Counted from the stretch's first letter, positions 36,301-45,800 are shown. The stretch is 64,000 bases of DNA from JBFAPK01 sp040676675 (GCF_040676675.1 NZ_JBFAPK010000046.1:6253-70252), one strand, 5' to 3'. Program-made: numbers and translations. Notes: a model not told the origin generated them from the letters alone.

Positions 36301-36996
36301 ACCGACCGGGTGCGCGACGGGTACCACTTCGAGGGGACGCTCGGCCTGCCCGCGGCGGTCGGCCCCAACACCCGGATGCTGTACGCGTGCGCGCGCGGCG
36401 CGGACGCGTTCACCTCGCTCGACGCCGGCTGCGAGGGCGCGACGAAGCTCGACGACGTGGGGCTCGTCTACACCACGCCACCGACCAACCTGGCGACGAT
36501 CCCGGTGTACCGCTGCGCCTCCGCCACCGACCGCTTCGAGTCCCGCCTGGCCACCTGCGAGGGGGCGACCAGCGAGGGTCTGCTCGGCTACACGGTGGCC
36601 TACGGCGTGCTCGCCCGGTACAACCTGGCCGAGGGGCCGGACCACGACAGCACCACCGACGGGCCACTCCCCTCGTACCGGGCCGAGGGTCCCCAGGGAC
36701 TGCTCGCGCTGACCCCGGAGGCGGGCACCCGGCCGCTGTTCCGCTGCGCCGCCGGGACCGAGCGGTTCGTCTCCACCGATCCGGCCTGCGCGGGCAGGAC
36801 GGTGCTGGCCTCGCTCGGCCGCCTCTGGCCGGAGGTTCCGGTCGGCCGGGACAGCCGGCCGATCTACCAGTGCCGGTTCCGGGACAGCGACAGCTTCGTC
36901 TCGCTCGACGCCGGCTGCGAGGGTCAGCCCGGTGACCGACAGCTCCTTGGCTACGTGCTCACCGCCGCGCCCGACGTCGTCCCGACGTTCGGCTGA
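30319..36996 (+). CDS. giant exported protein with six LamG jellyroll domains and four Cys-rich repeats
   Basis: The 2225-residue protein starts with a signal or anchor helix (LPLVVAVAAAALLVVPAARSL). Residues about 60-670 hold a DNRLRE-like exported region with RTYFQYDTGFLAGKRIMSAVL. Six LamG-like jellyroll domains of about 210 to 240 residues begin near residues 674, 882, 1103, 1315, 1554 and 1770, each opening with a W/Y-x-(L/F)-(D/E) strand and containing WTHLTGVYD or a variant. Residues 1990-2220 carry four Y-x-C...F-x-S...C-x-G units (for example LYACARGADAFTSLDAGCEG). Such proteins bind polysaccharides or glycoproteins. GTG 30319 follows GAGGGGG. The RHS gene follows 43 bases after, so the two form an operon. 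Confidence 0.9.
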   Translation: MARLRVKMRWGLPLVVAVAAAALLVVPAARSLQRAGEPPPRITEAVDASAAFLAARRQREPVAVTSLTTPTRAVSARPDGSLTAELTTRPVRLLRAGKWVPVDPALAARPDGTVGPRAVEAELAFSSGGKGRPLVRFGAPGRSFALTWPGALPAPVLAGSSATYPEVLPGVDLVLRAEADGFTQHLVVKSATAARNPALVKVRLGLTTDGLRVRSTGPGALEARDAADQVVFSAPPSTMWDATGYRQAPVGIELGAGALTLLPDRKLLADPATRYPVTVDPAWATPGRTGWAKVFSGKPDTTAWNGGVDGAEGKSGLCYPSSACNGIGAVRTYFQYDTGFLAGKRIMSAVLNTTITHSPSCAGSDHELYLANGTIGAGTTWRNAPAGAWLDTKVAGTVYTGCGGYKPFGLDAKGNIRAGGVSTYFVKARDEGDGLAWRKLDPYQTNLAVNYNTRPNPPDAMNTDPRLADPCRWCAGRRYVGSDFIRLQGRLSDPDNDQLTAIWDIYGGPTVEHREGPTLGSGNTFSTDVDLRGRDGQYVSWTLWGRDGPDGGDWKNGPGPFMVDRVGIDRAPGVTGVLYQEDNRWHGGPGVPGSFTFDASGVADVDHYLYGWSDPPSTQVDADALGGGATVSIAPPGDGPRDLYVQSVDRAGHRSPTRKLHLYVRAGNGPLAQWSLEGNAQDTAFLGDRHGTVTGTASYVPAAVGSGLALDGVSGQVTAPNTVRTDASFSVSAWARIDRLDDQIQMVVSQDGARTCGFCLDYDGEKRRWVFMMPQADTDNPPGWDFVTSSAAPVAGQWTHLTGVYDAAEKKLRLYVNGVLAGTQTHAASWHAPGLLRIGSVRSQTIVGGYFPGTIDEVNLYDRALSDVEVRAAVSRDNVRVGAWKFDEPDGTTAANAVPGGASAVLNGGAAFVPNGAAGGAVKLSKPADFVSTGAPVLRTDQSFSVATWAWLDQAPGATDAATAVAQDGAVNSAFFLEYRNDPAGARWEFLLPSADAVPRPGDSAVRSAAGTARTGEWTHLTGVYDAPAQQIRIYVNGKLAGTAPRTAGFHASGPLLLGRAKWEGVTTNPWVGSVDELRAYNRVVSEEEIRGLVSGDNVTVGRWRLDGDAQDSSPRALHGTAINAPDFTGGQSSLPDPSDLALRLDGATTAVSIPHAVDVDRSFSVAAWARLDRLGGLPAVVSEDGARVSSFKLRVKPDGRWGFVMFHADAEDDGTGRDEVTGAAVQLGQWTHLVGVYDAGAGQLQLYVNGVLAGSVAHRQTWNSTGAFQIGRAKWGGAPVEYFPGSIDDVAVYSRALFAAEIQAMAGRDLTLVHNYPLDESSGRNAADAVGSRSATLTGGASFGPGRVGNAVALDGVDDTATTSGVDLRSDQAFTVSAWVRLPAKGCAPATVTACRRDAVTIDGVRTSKFRLGYATDPDSDNLQHGVWTFEMPESDTDDAPVTKAAVSTLPSEINSWVHLVGVYDPATKRIWLYVNGTRVGDGTLNTPWQPTGAGGLAIGRGRLAGAPAEYWRGDVDDVRLYTGQLDPDRIFALYHSYPAESAPAALPVADAGLWRFDENTGTAAADASGRGLTATLKGGAGWIGGRDAYAVELDGTSGYAETAGPVLDTGRSFSAAAWVYLNGAGTANRAVLGQDGNRLSTFLLQYNAAVKKWAVVVPTVDRDDPGSAVTILNSAEPAADGQWTHLAMSYDANLHQIRLYVNGLLSGARVGVTVLPSTGRFSIGRARWNGGNSAFFPRVVDDVRVYSRAISDGEVRKIHDDVDNDVYGFYRFDDGSARDSTWRHLDATVSGGASFGPGVSGQALQLDGATGTAAVPWVVPMLDSFTVSAWARLSRTDQVATIASQDGDRMSGYFLQYRPELRRWAFGAAESDSDAAPLVYVASLVPPKADEWTQVTGVYDYAGRQLRLYVDGELVGTRNNVVLWRATGGVVLGRGKTNGQASGFFPGALDEVRVTGGVVDDATIADRGRWGDPQPGQLGRFLNAAGDHYTGPTDRVRDGYHFEGTLGLPAAVGPNTRMLYACARGADAFTSLDAGCEGATKLDDVGLVYTTPPTNLATIPVYRCASATDRFESRLATCEGATSEGLLGYTVAYGVLARYNLAEGPDHDSTTDGPLPSYRAEGPQGLLALTPEAGTRPLFRCAAGTERFVSTDPACAGRTVLASLGRLWPEVPVGRDSRPIYQCRFRDSDSFVSLDAGCEGQPGDRQLLGYVLTAAPDVVPTFG

Positions 36997-37039
36997 CGGC
37001 ACCACCTCGATGACGGGAACGTGGATGGGGGAAGAACCT

Positions 37040-40000
37040 GTGCGAGGAACAAGACGAAGCGTGGCGCTGATGCTACCGGTGGTGCTGGCCGTCTCGATGG
37101 TCAACGTGGTGGCGCGGCCGGGGGCGGCCCTCGCGGCCGGCGGTCCGTCGGTACCGTTGCCGCCCGTCGGATCGACGCCGGTGGAACGGCAGACCATGTC
37201 GTCGCGGGCGCCCGACCAGGCCAGCCAGAACGCGTTGAGCGGCAACCAGCCCGACGCCGGCGCCGGCCCGGACGGCGGCGGGACCAGTACGGCCACCTCG
37301 CTGGCGCCGTCGGCGAGCTGGCAGGTCTCTCCGCAGACCGGGGACTTCACCTGGTCGTACCCGCTGCGGGTGCCGCCGGCGCCGGGCGGGCTGGAGCCGG
37401 ACCTGGGGCTGACGTACACGTCGTCGACGGTCGACGGGCGGACCAGCGCGACCAACAACCAGGCGTCCTGGGTCGGCGAGGGGTGGGACCTGTCCCCGGG
37501 CTTCGTCGAGCGCACCTACCTGCCGTGCGCCGCCGACACCATGGGCGGGACCGTGCCGCCCAAGGTCGACGGCCAGTCGGTCGGTGACCTCTGCTGGCGC
37601 AGCGACAACGCGACCGCGTCGTACGGCGGCGGTGGCGGGTCGCTGATCCGCGACGACGCGAGCGGCGACTGGCGTACCCAGAGCGACGACGGCTCCCGGG
37701 TCGAGCGGCTCACCGGCGCGGGGAACGGCGACGACAACGGCGAGTACTGGAAGATCACGAAGGTGGACGGGACGCAGTACTTCTTCGGGTCCCGTCCGGA
37801 GGCCAGGTCCACCTGGACCGTGCCGGTCTTCGGCGACGACGTCGGCGAGCCCTGCCACGCCGGCACGTTCGAGACCTCCCGATGCGGGCAGGCGTGGCGG
37901 TGGAACCTGGACAAGGTGGTCGACCGGCACGGCAACGCGATGGTCTACACCTACGAGGCCGAGACGAACGCGTACGGCTCGATGCTCCGGGACGCCGCGG
38001 TCCCGTACGTCCGGGGCGGCACCCTGAAGAGCATCGAGTACGGGCTCCGCGAGGGTTCGGCCGTACCGGCGAGCGGGCGGGTCGACTTCACCACCGCCGA
38101 CCGGTGCGTACCGGGCAGCGACTGCACCTCGAAGAAGGAGAACTGGTCGAACTGGCCGGACACCCCGTGGGACGCCAACTGCGACACGGCCACCTGCAAG
38201 GACCGGTACTCGCCGACGTTCTGGTCGAGCAGGCGGCTGGCGAAGATCACCACGCGGGTGCTGCGCGGCTCGCAGTTCACCGACGTCGACTCCTGGGCCC
38301 TCGACCAGCAGTTCCCGGCCCCGGGTGACGGGGAGAAGGCGGCCCTGTGGTTGAGGGGCATCACCCACACCGGCCTGGTGGGCGGCTCGACCGCGCTGCC
38401 CGCGGTGACCTTCGAGGGCACCGCGCTGGCCAACCGGGTCGTCAAGGTGGACGGCGTCGCGCCGCTGGCCCGCTACCGCCTCACCGGGATCGTCTCGGAG
38501 TCCGGCGGGGTCATCTCGATCGGCTACGCCCCGCCCGACTGCGTCGACGGCCGGTCGATGCCGGCCAACCCGGAGTCGAACACCCTGCGGTGTTTCCCGG
38601 TCCGGTGGAACAAGCGGGACTTCACCGAGCGCACCGACTACTTCCACAAGTACGTGGTCGCCCAGGTCACCCAGTCCGACCGGATCAGCGCCAACACCGA
38701 ACAGGTGACCGGCTACGAGTACCTCGACGGCGCGGCCTGGCACTACGACACCTCCGAGTTCACCAGGGACGACCGGCGGACCTGGAACGAGTTCCGGGGC
38801 TTCGGCCGGGTCCGGATCCGCACCGGCAAGGCCGGCGACCCCAGTGGTCCGGTCGGCCGCACCGAGCAGCGGTTCTACCGCGGCATGCAGGGCGACCGGC
38901 TGCCCAACAACGGCACCCGGTCGGTGTCGGTCAGCGCGACCGAGGGCGCCGCACGGGTGGACGAGGACTGGCTGCGCGGCTTCCCGCTCGAAACGATCAC
39001 CTATCTCGGCGACACCGACCAGGTGGTCGACAAGGTGATCAACGACCCGGTCTGGCAGGGCCCGACCGCGACCCGCGGCTCCCTGAAGGCGTACCTCCTG
39101 CGCACCGGCGCCTCGGCGCGCTACACGGCGCTGGCGGCCGGCGGCTGGCGGCGTACCCGGGTCGAGTCCGGCTACGACGACCGGGGCCTGCTCACCCGCA
39201 CCAACGACCTGGGAGACCTCGCGACGGCCGCCGACGACCGGTGCACCCGGGTGACCCTCGCCCGCAACACCGACCGCTGGCTGCTGGACTTCCCATCCCG
39301 CTCGGAGACCGTCGCGGTGAACTGCGCGGCCACCGCGACCTTCCCGCGCGACGCGATCAGCGACGTGCGCACGGCCTACGACGGCCAGGCGTTCGGAGCC
39401 GCGCCGACGACCGGCGACGCCACCCGCACCGAGGAGCTCACCGAGCGCCCGGCGTCCGGCCCGGTCTACGCGATGACCGCCACCAGGAGGTACGACGCGC
39501 ACGGCCGCGTGGTGGAGTCCGGCGACGCGCTCGGCAACCTGAGCAGGATCGACTACACGCCGGAGCTGGGCGGGCCGAACACCCGGGTCGTGTCGACGAA
39601 CCCGCTCGGACACGTGAGCACGTCGACGATCGAGCCCGCCTGGGGCCTGCCGACGCTGGTCGAGGACGCGAACAAGCGCAAGACCGAGACCGCGTACGAC
39701 CCGCTGGGCCGTCGGGTCGAGGTCTGGCTGCCCAACCGGCTCCGGGCGACCCACGAGGACCAGCCCAGCTCCCGCTTCGCGTACCTGGTCCGCAGGGACG
39801 CGCCGTCGGTGGTCACCACCAGCACGGTCAACCCGAGGGGCAACTACACCACGAGCAAGGAGCTGTACGACGGGCTGCTGCGGCTGCGGCAGGCCCAGCG
39901 GCCGGCGGCGGGCGGCGGGCGGCTGCTCACCGACACCCGCTACGACTCGCAGGGCCGGGTCTACCAGAGCACCCGGCCGTACTTCAACGACGCCGCCCTC

Positions 40001-42700
40001 GACGACGACCTCTGGGTGGCCGCCGACGTGGACGTACCCGCCCTGACGTTCACCGAGTTCGACGGCGCGGGCCGCCGGACCGCCGAGATCTTCAAGGTCG
40101 GCGGGGCGGAACGGTGGCGTACCACCACCGGCTACGGCGGTGACCGGGTGCACGTGACCCCGCCGCCGGGCGGCACCGCCACCACCACGATCAGCGACGC
40201 CCGCGACCAGACCACGGAGCTGCGCCAGTACCGCGGTGGCACGCCGAGCGGCGACTACGACGCGACCGGCTACACCTACACCACAGCCGGCAAGCCGGCC
40301 ACCATCACGGACCCGGCCGGCAACACCTGGCGCTTCGAGTACGACCTGCGCGGCAACAGGACCAGGACGGTGGACGTCGACAAGGGCACCTCGACCATGA
40401 CCTACGACGCGGCCGGGCGGCTGAGGACGAGCACCGACGCGCGCGACGTCACCCTGACGTACGACTACGACAAGCTCGGCCGCAAGACCGCCGTCCGGTC
40501 CGGGACCACGACGTTGTCGGCGTGGACCTACGACACGGCCACCGGCGGCAAGGGCCAGCTCGCCGCGTCCACCCGGTACGTCGACGGCGCGGCCTACACC
40601 CGCGCGGTCGACACCTACAGCACCCTGTACAAGCCGACCGAGACGACGGTCACCATCCCCGCCACCCCGCGGACGCAGACGCTGGCCGGCAGCTACACCA
40701 CGTACACCTCGGTCAACCCGGACGGCAGCACGTCCGGCAAGGCGTTCCCCCGGATCGGCGACCTGCCCCGCGAGACGGTCACCTGGCTCTACGACGACCT
40801 CGCCAACCCGATCGGCCTCTCCGGCGGACCCGAGGGCGGCCCGACCGTCAAATACGTCACCGACACCCAGTACACCCGCTACGGCGAGCTGGCCCGGCTG
40901 CAGCTCGGCGACACCGGGAAGCGGACCTGGCAGTCGTACTACTACGAGGACGGCACCCGCCGGCTGAACCGCACCATCGTCGACGCCGAGGTCTCCACGC
41001 CGATGCAGGCCGACCTGCACTACACCTACGACCCGGTCGGAAACGTCACGGCCATCGCCGACACCCCGCTGGACCGGCCGGCGGACAACCAGTGCCTGCG
41101 GTACGACCATCTCCGCCGGCTCACCGAGGCGTGGACGCCGGCCGGCACCTGCGCCGCCGCCCCGAGCACCGACGCGCTGGCCGGTCCGGCGCCGTACTGG
41201 CAGTCCTTCACCTACGACGCCGTCGGCAACCGGCGCAGCGACACCCAGCACGCCGCCGCCGGCGACACCGTGCGCACCTACACGTACCCGGCACCGGGAG
41301 CCCCCCAGGCGCACGCGGTGACCTCGGTCGCCGCCACCGGCCCGTCCGGAACCCGGCAGGACACGTACGGCTACGACCCGACGGGCAACGTGACCGCCCG
41401 GCCCGGCCAGCAACTGGACTGGGATCTCGGCGGCCAACTGACCAAGGTCACCGGTACGGGCGGCGACACCGAGTTCGGCTACGACGCCGACGGCGGCCGG
41501 CTGATCCAGCGCGATTCGACCGGCAGCACCCTCTACCTCGACGGTCAGGAACTCCGGTTGACCGCCGCGACCGGCAGCCTCACGGGCACCCGGTACTACG
41601 GCCTCGGCGGCGACACCGTCGCCGTGCGTACCGGGTCCGGGCTGACCTGGCTGGCCAGCGACGACCAGGGCACCGCGCAGGTCGCCGTCGACAGCGGCAC
41701 CCAGCGGGTGACCCGCCGCCGGCAGACGCCGTTCGGGGTGCCGCGCGGTACCGCCGTCGCCTTCCCGGGCGGGAAGGGATTCGTGGGCGGCACCGTCGAC
41801 GCCGCGATCGGGACCACGCATCTCGGCGCCCGCGAGTACGACCCCGTCCTCGGCCGGTTCATCTCGGTCGACCCGTTGGTCGCGCCCGGGGATCCGCAGC
41901 AGCTCAACGCGTACACCTACGCGGTGAACAACCCGGCCACCTACAGCGACCCGACCGGGCTGCGCCCGGAGGACAAGCCGGGCTACTGCGTGGTCTGGCG
42001 GGGCGACTGCGGTTTCCACCCGGTGGAGGACGCGCACGTGCCGAGCGGGTCCTACACGCCGGAGCAGGTGCAGCGGGTGAAGGGCCAGGGGCGGGCGCCA
42101 CAGTCGTCGTGCAACCGGCACGGCGACTGCCAGGCCGGCAAGCGGGGACAGAGCCAGGCCCAGCGCAACGTGCAGGCGGCCAAGCGCAAGCCGCCGGCGC
42201 CCAAGCCCATCCCCCAACTGGCCCCGCCGCCGAAGCGTGGCTCGTGGTCGGCCGGGTTCTGCCTCGGCGCCGACTTCCAGTTCCTCTACGGTCACGGCGG
42301 CGAGTCGTGCCTGGTCGTCGACGGCCTGGGCATCGGCTGGGCGACCGGCCAGAAGGACTACTACGGGCCGGGGATCGGGTTCGCCACGACCGTCGGACTC
42401 AAGGGGGCCAACACCGACATCACCGGGCTCGCCGGCGGGGAGACCGCGTTCGGCGGGGACGTGCGCCTGGGCCCGGCCGAGTTCGGCGCCGAGGGCGCGG
42501 TCAGCGACGACGGCAGCATCTCCGGCGGCGTGTCGGCCGGACCGGGCGCCGGCATCGGCTACAGCGGGTACGCCGCGCGGGGCGAGTCGCAGTCCGGGTA
42601 CTACCTCCGGTGGGACCAGCCCCCGGCGCCGAACCCGTTCGGCGGCTCGGGCGAGACCAGTTACGGCACCGGCGACAACTGCTGCGTACCCGGCCTCTGA
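37040..42700 (+). CDS. RHS-repeat protein with SpvB-like N-terminus and unrecognised glycine-rich tip
   Basis: The 1886-residue protein has a signal peptide (RRSVALMLPVVLAVSMVNVVARPGAALA) and a TcdB/SpvB-like region starting at WQVSPQTGDFTWSYPLRVPP. Many YD repeats follow (YDLRGNRTRTVD, YDAAGRLRTSTD, YDYDKLGRKTAV), then the RHS core signature AREYDPVLGRFISVDPL near residue 1610, ending NPATYSDPTGL. After the core, about 245 residues include a Cys-containing linker, a basic Pro-rich segment (AAKRKPPAPKPIPQL) and a glycine-rich domain (FCLGADFQFLYGHGG onward) ending in CCVPGL. RHS proteins encapsulate and release C-terminal toxins. GTG 37040 follows GGGGGAAG. No immunity gene is visible downstream. 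Confidence 0.9.
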   Translation: MRGTRRSVALMLPVVLAVSMVNVVARPGAALAAGGPSVPLPPVGSTPVERQTMSSRAPDQASQNALSGNQPDAGAGPDGGGTSTATSLAPSASWQVSPQTGDFTWSYPLRVPPAPGGLEPDLGLTYTSSTVDGRTSATNNQASWVGEGWDLSPGFVERTYLPCAADTMGGTVPPKVDGQSVGDLCWRSDNATASYGGGGGSLIRDDASGDWRTQSDDGSRVERLTGAGNGDDNGEYWKITKVDGTQYFFGSRPEARSTWTVPVFGDDVGEPCHAGTFETSRCGQAWRWNLDKVVDRHGNAMVYTYEAETNAYGSMLRDAAVPYVRGGTLKSIEYGLREGSAVPASGRVDFTTADRCVPGSDCTSKKENWSNWPDTPWDANCDTATCKDRYSPTFWSSRRLAKITTRVLRGSQFTDVDSWALDQQFPAPGDGEKAALWLRGITHTGLVGGSTALPAVTFEGTALANRVVKVDGVAPLARYRLTGIVSESGGVISIGYAPPDCVDGRSMPANPESNTLRCFPVRWNKRDFTERTDYFHKYVVAQVTQSDRISANTEQVTGYEYLDGAAWHYDTSEFTRDDRRTWNEFRGFGRVRIRTGKAGDPSGPVGRTEQRFYRGMQGDRLPNNGTRSVSVSATEGAARVDEDWLRGFPLETITYLGDTDQVVDKVINDPVWQGPTATRGSLKAYLLRTGASARYTALAAGGWRRTRVESGYDDRGLLTRTNDLGDLATAADDRCTRVTLARNTDRWLLDFPSRSETVAVNCAATATFPRDAISDVRTAYDGQAFGAAPTTGDATRTEELTERPASGPVYAMTATRRYDAHGRVVESGDALGNLSRIDYTPELGGPNTRVVSTNPLGHVSTSTIEPAWGLPTLVEDANKRKTETAYDPLGRRVEVWLPNRLRATHEDQPSSRFAYLVRRDAPSVVTTSTVNPRGNYTTSKELYDGLLRLRQAQRPAAGGGRLLTDTRYDSQGRVYQSTRPYFNDAALDDDLWVAADVDVPALTFTEFDGAGRRTAEIFKVGGAERWRTTTGYGGDRVHVTPPPGGTATTTISDARDQTTELRQYRGGTPSGDYDATGYTYTTAGKPATITDPAGNTWRFEYDLRGNRTRTVDVDKGTSTMTYDAAGRLRTSTDARDVTLTYDYDKLGRKTAVRSGTTTLSAWTYDTATGGKGQLAASTRYVDGAAYTRAVDTYSTLYKPTETTVTIPATPRTQTLAGSYTTYTSVNPDGSTSGKAFPRIGDLPRETVTWLYDDLANPIGLSGGPEGGPTVKYVTDTQYTRYGELARLQLGDTGKRTWQSYYYEDGTRRLNRTIVDAEVSTPMQADLHYTYDPVGNVTAIADTPLDRPADNQCLRYDHLRRLTEAWTPAGTCAAAPSTDALAGPAPYWQSFTYDAVGNRRSDTQHAAAGDTVRTYTYPAPGAPQAHAVTSVAATGPSGTRQDTYGYDPTGNVTARPGQQLDWDLGGQLTKVTGTGGDTEFGYDADGGRLIQRDSTGSTLYLDGQELRLTAATGSLTGTRYYGLGGDTVAVRTGSGLTWLASDDQGTAQVAVDSGTQRVTRRRQTPFGVPRGTAVAFPGGKGFVGGTVDAAIGTTHLGAREYDPVLGRFISVDPLVAPGDPQQLNAYTYAVNNPATYSDPTGLRPEDKPGYCVVWRGDCGFHPVEDAHVPSGSYTPEQVQRVKGQGRAPQSSCNRHGDCQAGKRGQSQAQRNVQAAKRKPPAPKPIPQLAPPPKRGSWSAGFCLGADFQFLYGHGGESCLVVDGLGIGWATGQKDYYGPGIGFATTVGLKGANTDITGLAGGETAFGGDVRLGPAEFGAEGAVSDDGSISGGVSAGPGAGIGYSGYAARGESQSGYYLRWDQPPAPNPFGGSGETSYGTGDNCCVPGL

Positions 42701-42786
42701 CGGCGACCGGGCTGCGGGCCGCTCCGGCGGCCACGGAGGCGGGAGCCGCACCGCGGTGAGGGGCGGGGCGGCTCCCGGGGGGAGAC

Positions 42787-42819
42787 GGAGAGCGGCGGGG
42801 CGGCGCCCCGCCGCTCTCC
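42787..42819 (+). terminator. terminator of the LamG-RHS operon
   Basis: GGAGAGCGGCGGGGC (42787-42801) and GCCCCGCCGCTCTCC (42805-42819) form a perfect 15-base-pair stem with a three-base loop, 86 bases past the RHS stop. Confidence 0.75.
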
Positions 42820-42897
42820 CTACGCCCGGACGGCCCGCGGGCGGGCGCCCGGCGCCGGAGCCCGGATTCGTCGGTGGCGTGTGCCATCGTGTCCGGT

Positions 42898-45800
42898 GTG
42901 GAGTTCGGTCTGCTCGGCCCGTTGCGGGTGTCCCGGGGCGACCGGGAGCTGTGGATCCGCCCGGGTGGCCAGCGCACCCTGCTCGCCGTGCTGCTGCTGC
43001 GGGCGAACGGGATCGTCCCGGTCGACGAGCTCGTGGAGCGGCTCTGGGACACCGTGCCGCCGCCGAAGCCGAAGGCCGCGCTGCACGCGCAGGTCGCCCG
43101 GCTGCGGCGGGCGCTCGGTACACCCGATCCGATCGAGACGGTGCCCGCCGGCTATCGCATCTCGCTCGAACCCGGCCAGCTGGACCTGGAGCGGTTCGAC
43201 GCCCTGGTCCGCCACGCCGCCGCCACCGGGGCGCCGGACGAGCAGTCCCGGCTGCTCTCCGAGGCGCTGGGCCTGTGGCGCGGTCCGGCGCTGATCGACG
43301 TGGCCTGCGAGGCGCTGCACCGGGACGTGGTGCCCGCGCTGGCCGAGCGCCGGGCGCAGGCCCTCGAACGGCGCATCGACGCGGACCTGCGCCTGGGCCG
43401 GCACGCCGAGCTGCTGCCGGAGCTGCGCGCGCTGACCGCGGAGTACCCCCTGCGGGAGCGGTTCTGGGGCCTGCTGATGGTCGCGCTGTACCGGTCCGGA
43501 CGGCAGGCCGAGGCGCTGGAGGCGTACCGGACGGTCCGCCGGCTCCTGGTCGACGTGCTCGGGGTCGAGCCCGGCCCGGAGCTGCGCCGGCTGGAACGCG
43601 GCGTGCTCGCCAACGACCCGGAGCTGCAGCAGCCCGCCCCCGCCGCGCCGCCGGTGGTGCCGGAGAGCTGGGCACCGCAGTACCAACTCCCCCGCGAGGC
43701 GACCGGGGTCGTCGGCCGGGACCACCTCGTCGACGAGCTGGTCGACCGGCTCACCGGTCCCGAGCCGGTGCCAATGGTCGCGATCCACGGCGGCGCCGGG
43801 GTCGGCAAGTCGACCCTGGCGGTCCGGGTCGCCCACCGGGTGGCCGCGTCCTTCCCGGACGGCCAGTGGTTCGTCCGCCTCGACGGCGCGGAGCGCGGCG
43901 GTCGGGACCCGGCCGACGTCCTCGGCGAGCTGCTGCTGGCCGCCGGGGTGCCGCCGGCCATGATGCCGCGCGGCGGGTCGGCCCGGGCGTCCGCGCTGCG
44001 GGCCCGACTCGCCGGCCGCCGGGTCCTGCTGCTGCTCGACGACGCCGCCGACGCCGCCCACGCCGAGCACCTGCTGCCGGGCACGGCGGGCAGCGCCGTC
44101 CTGGTCACCAGCCGCCGTGACCTGCGCGGCCTGGCCGTGCGGCACGGCTCGTACGGGCTGGCCCTGCCGGTGCTCTCGGCCGAGGCGGGCGGGTCGCTGC
44201 TGACGACGGCGCTGGGGACCGACCGTACCGCGGCCGAGCCCGAGGCCGTCGCGGAACTGGTCGAGCTCTGCGCCCGGCTGCCGCTGGCGCTGCGGATCGC
44301 GGCGGCCAACCTCGACCTGGACCGGGGGCGCTCGATCGCGGGCTACGTGACCCGGCTGCGCGAGGGTGACCGGCTCAGCCGCCTCCAGGTCGCCGGCGAC
44401 TCGGGCGCGGCCGTACGGGCCGCCTTCGACCTGTCGTACCGGGGCCTCGACCCGGCCGTCGCCCGGACGTTCCGGCTACTCGGCCTGATCCCCGGCCCCG
44501 ATTTCACCGCCGAGGCGGCGGCGGTACTGCTGGGCTGCGCCGAGCCCGAGGCCGAACGGCTGCTGGAGACGCTGGCCGCGACCAGCCTGATCCAGCGGCA
44601 GGGCCCCGACCGGTACCAGTTCCACGACCTGCTCCGGCTCTACGCCGCCGAGCGGGCGCGGGCCATTGAGGGCCCCGCCGAGAGCGGCGAGGCGCTGCGC
44701 CGGCTGCTGGCGTACCAGCTCGCCCGGGTCGACCGCGCGGTGGCCGTGCTCTACCCGTCGATGGGCCGGATCCCCCGCCCCGAGGTCCCCGGCCCGGAGT
44801 TCGGCGGCCACCGGGAGGCGCTGGCGTGGCTGGACGCCGAGCGGGTCAACCTGGTGGCGTCCGCCCGGCACGTCGCCAGCCACGGCCCGGCGGAGCTGAC
44901 CTGGCACCTGGCCGACGCGCTGCGGGGCTACCTCGCGGCCCGGCGCCTCGACGACGACTGGGAGCACGTGGCCACGGCGGGGCTGGCGGCGGCGGAGGCG
45001 GCCGGAGAGCTGTACGCGCAGTCGGCGATGCACCACAGCCTGGGGCTGCTGCACGGCTACCGCGCGGAATATCCCCCGGCCCACGACCACTACCAGCGGG
45101 CCATCGCGCTGCGCCAGGCGGCCGGCCGGGCCGACGCCACCGGACCGCTCTACAACAACCTCGGCATGCTCTACACCTCTCGGGGCATGAACGACGAGGC
45201 GATGGAGTGCTTCCGGCAGGGCATCGCCGTCGAGCGGTCCCGGCAGGCCCCGATCGGCATGGCGACCAAGCTCGCCAACCTGGCCACCGTCGAGTTCGCC
45301 GGCGGTGACCTGCACGCCGCCGTCGCGCACCTGCGGGAGGCCGCCGCGCTCCAGGTGGCGGCGGGAAAGCCACGGAGCCCGCACGTGCGGTTCACCCTCG
45401 GCCAGTGCCTGCACCGGCTGGGCGACACCGACGCCGCCGCGGTCGAGCTGGCCGAGGCGCTCGCCCTCAGCCGGGAGACGGGGCAGGGCCTGCCGGCCGC
45501 CTACTCGCTGTACGGGCTCGGCGAGCTGCACTGCGACCTCGACGACCTCGACGGCGCGGCCGAGTACGCCGCCGCCGCGCTGGCCCTGGCCCGGGAGATC
45601 CGCAGCCCCGCCGCGGAGATCGACGCGCTGACCGTGTCGGGTGTCGTACAGCGCCGCCGAGGAGACCACCTGCAGGCGATCGCGCTGCACACCCGGGCGC
45701 TCGACCTCGCCCGGACGACCGACGAGCGGCGGGCCGGCGCCATCACCCAGGTGGGGCTCGCCGCCGCGCTGGCCGAGTCGGGCCAGCCGGGGCCGGCGCT

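Noticed and set aside
31102..37515. 2137-codon open frame on the minus strand opposite the LamG gene
   Set aside because: It is an artefact of high GC with few stops. Its translation is low-complexity and without domains, while the plus strand has clear LamG repeats.
42701..42897. Search for an immunity gene after the RHS tip
   Set aside because: Only a terminator and the SARP start are present, and no small ORF with a ribosome binding site was found.
37073..43675. 2200-codon open frame on the minus strand opposite the RHS gene
   Set aside because: The sequence is Arg/Gly/Val-rich without motifs, and the plus strand encodes unmistakable YD repeats and a SARP domain.
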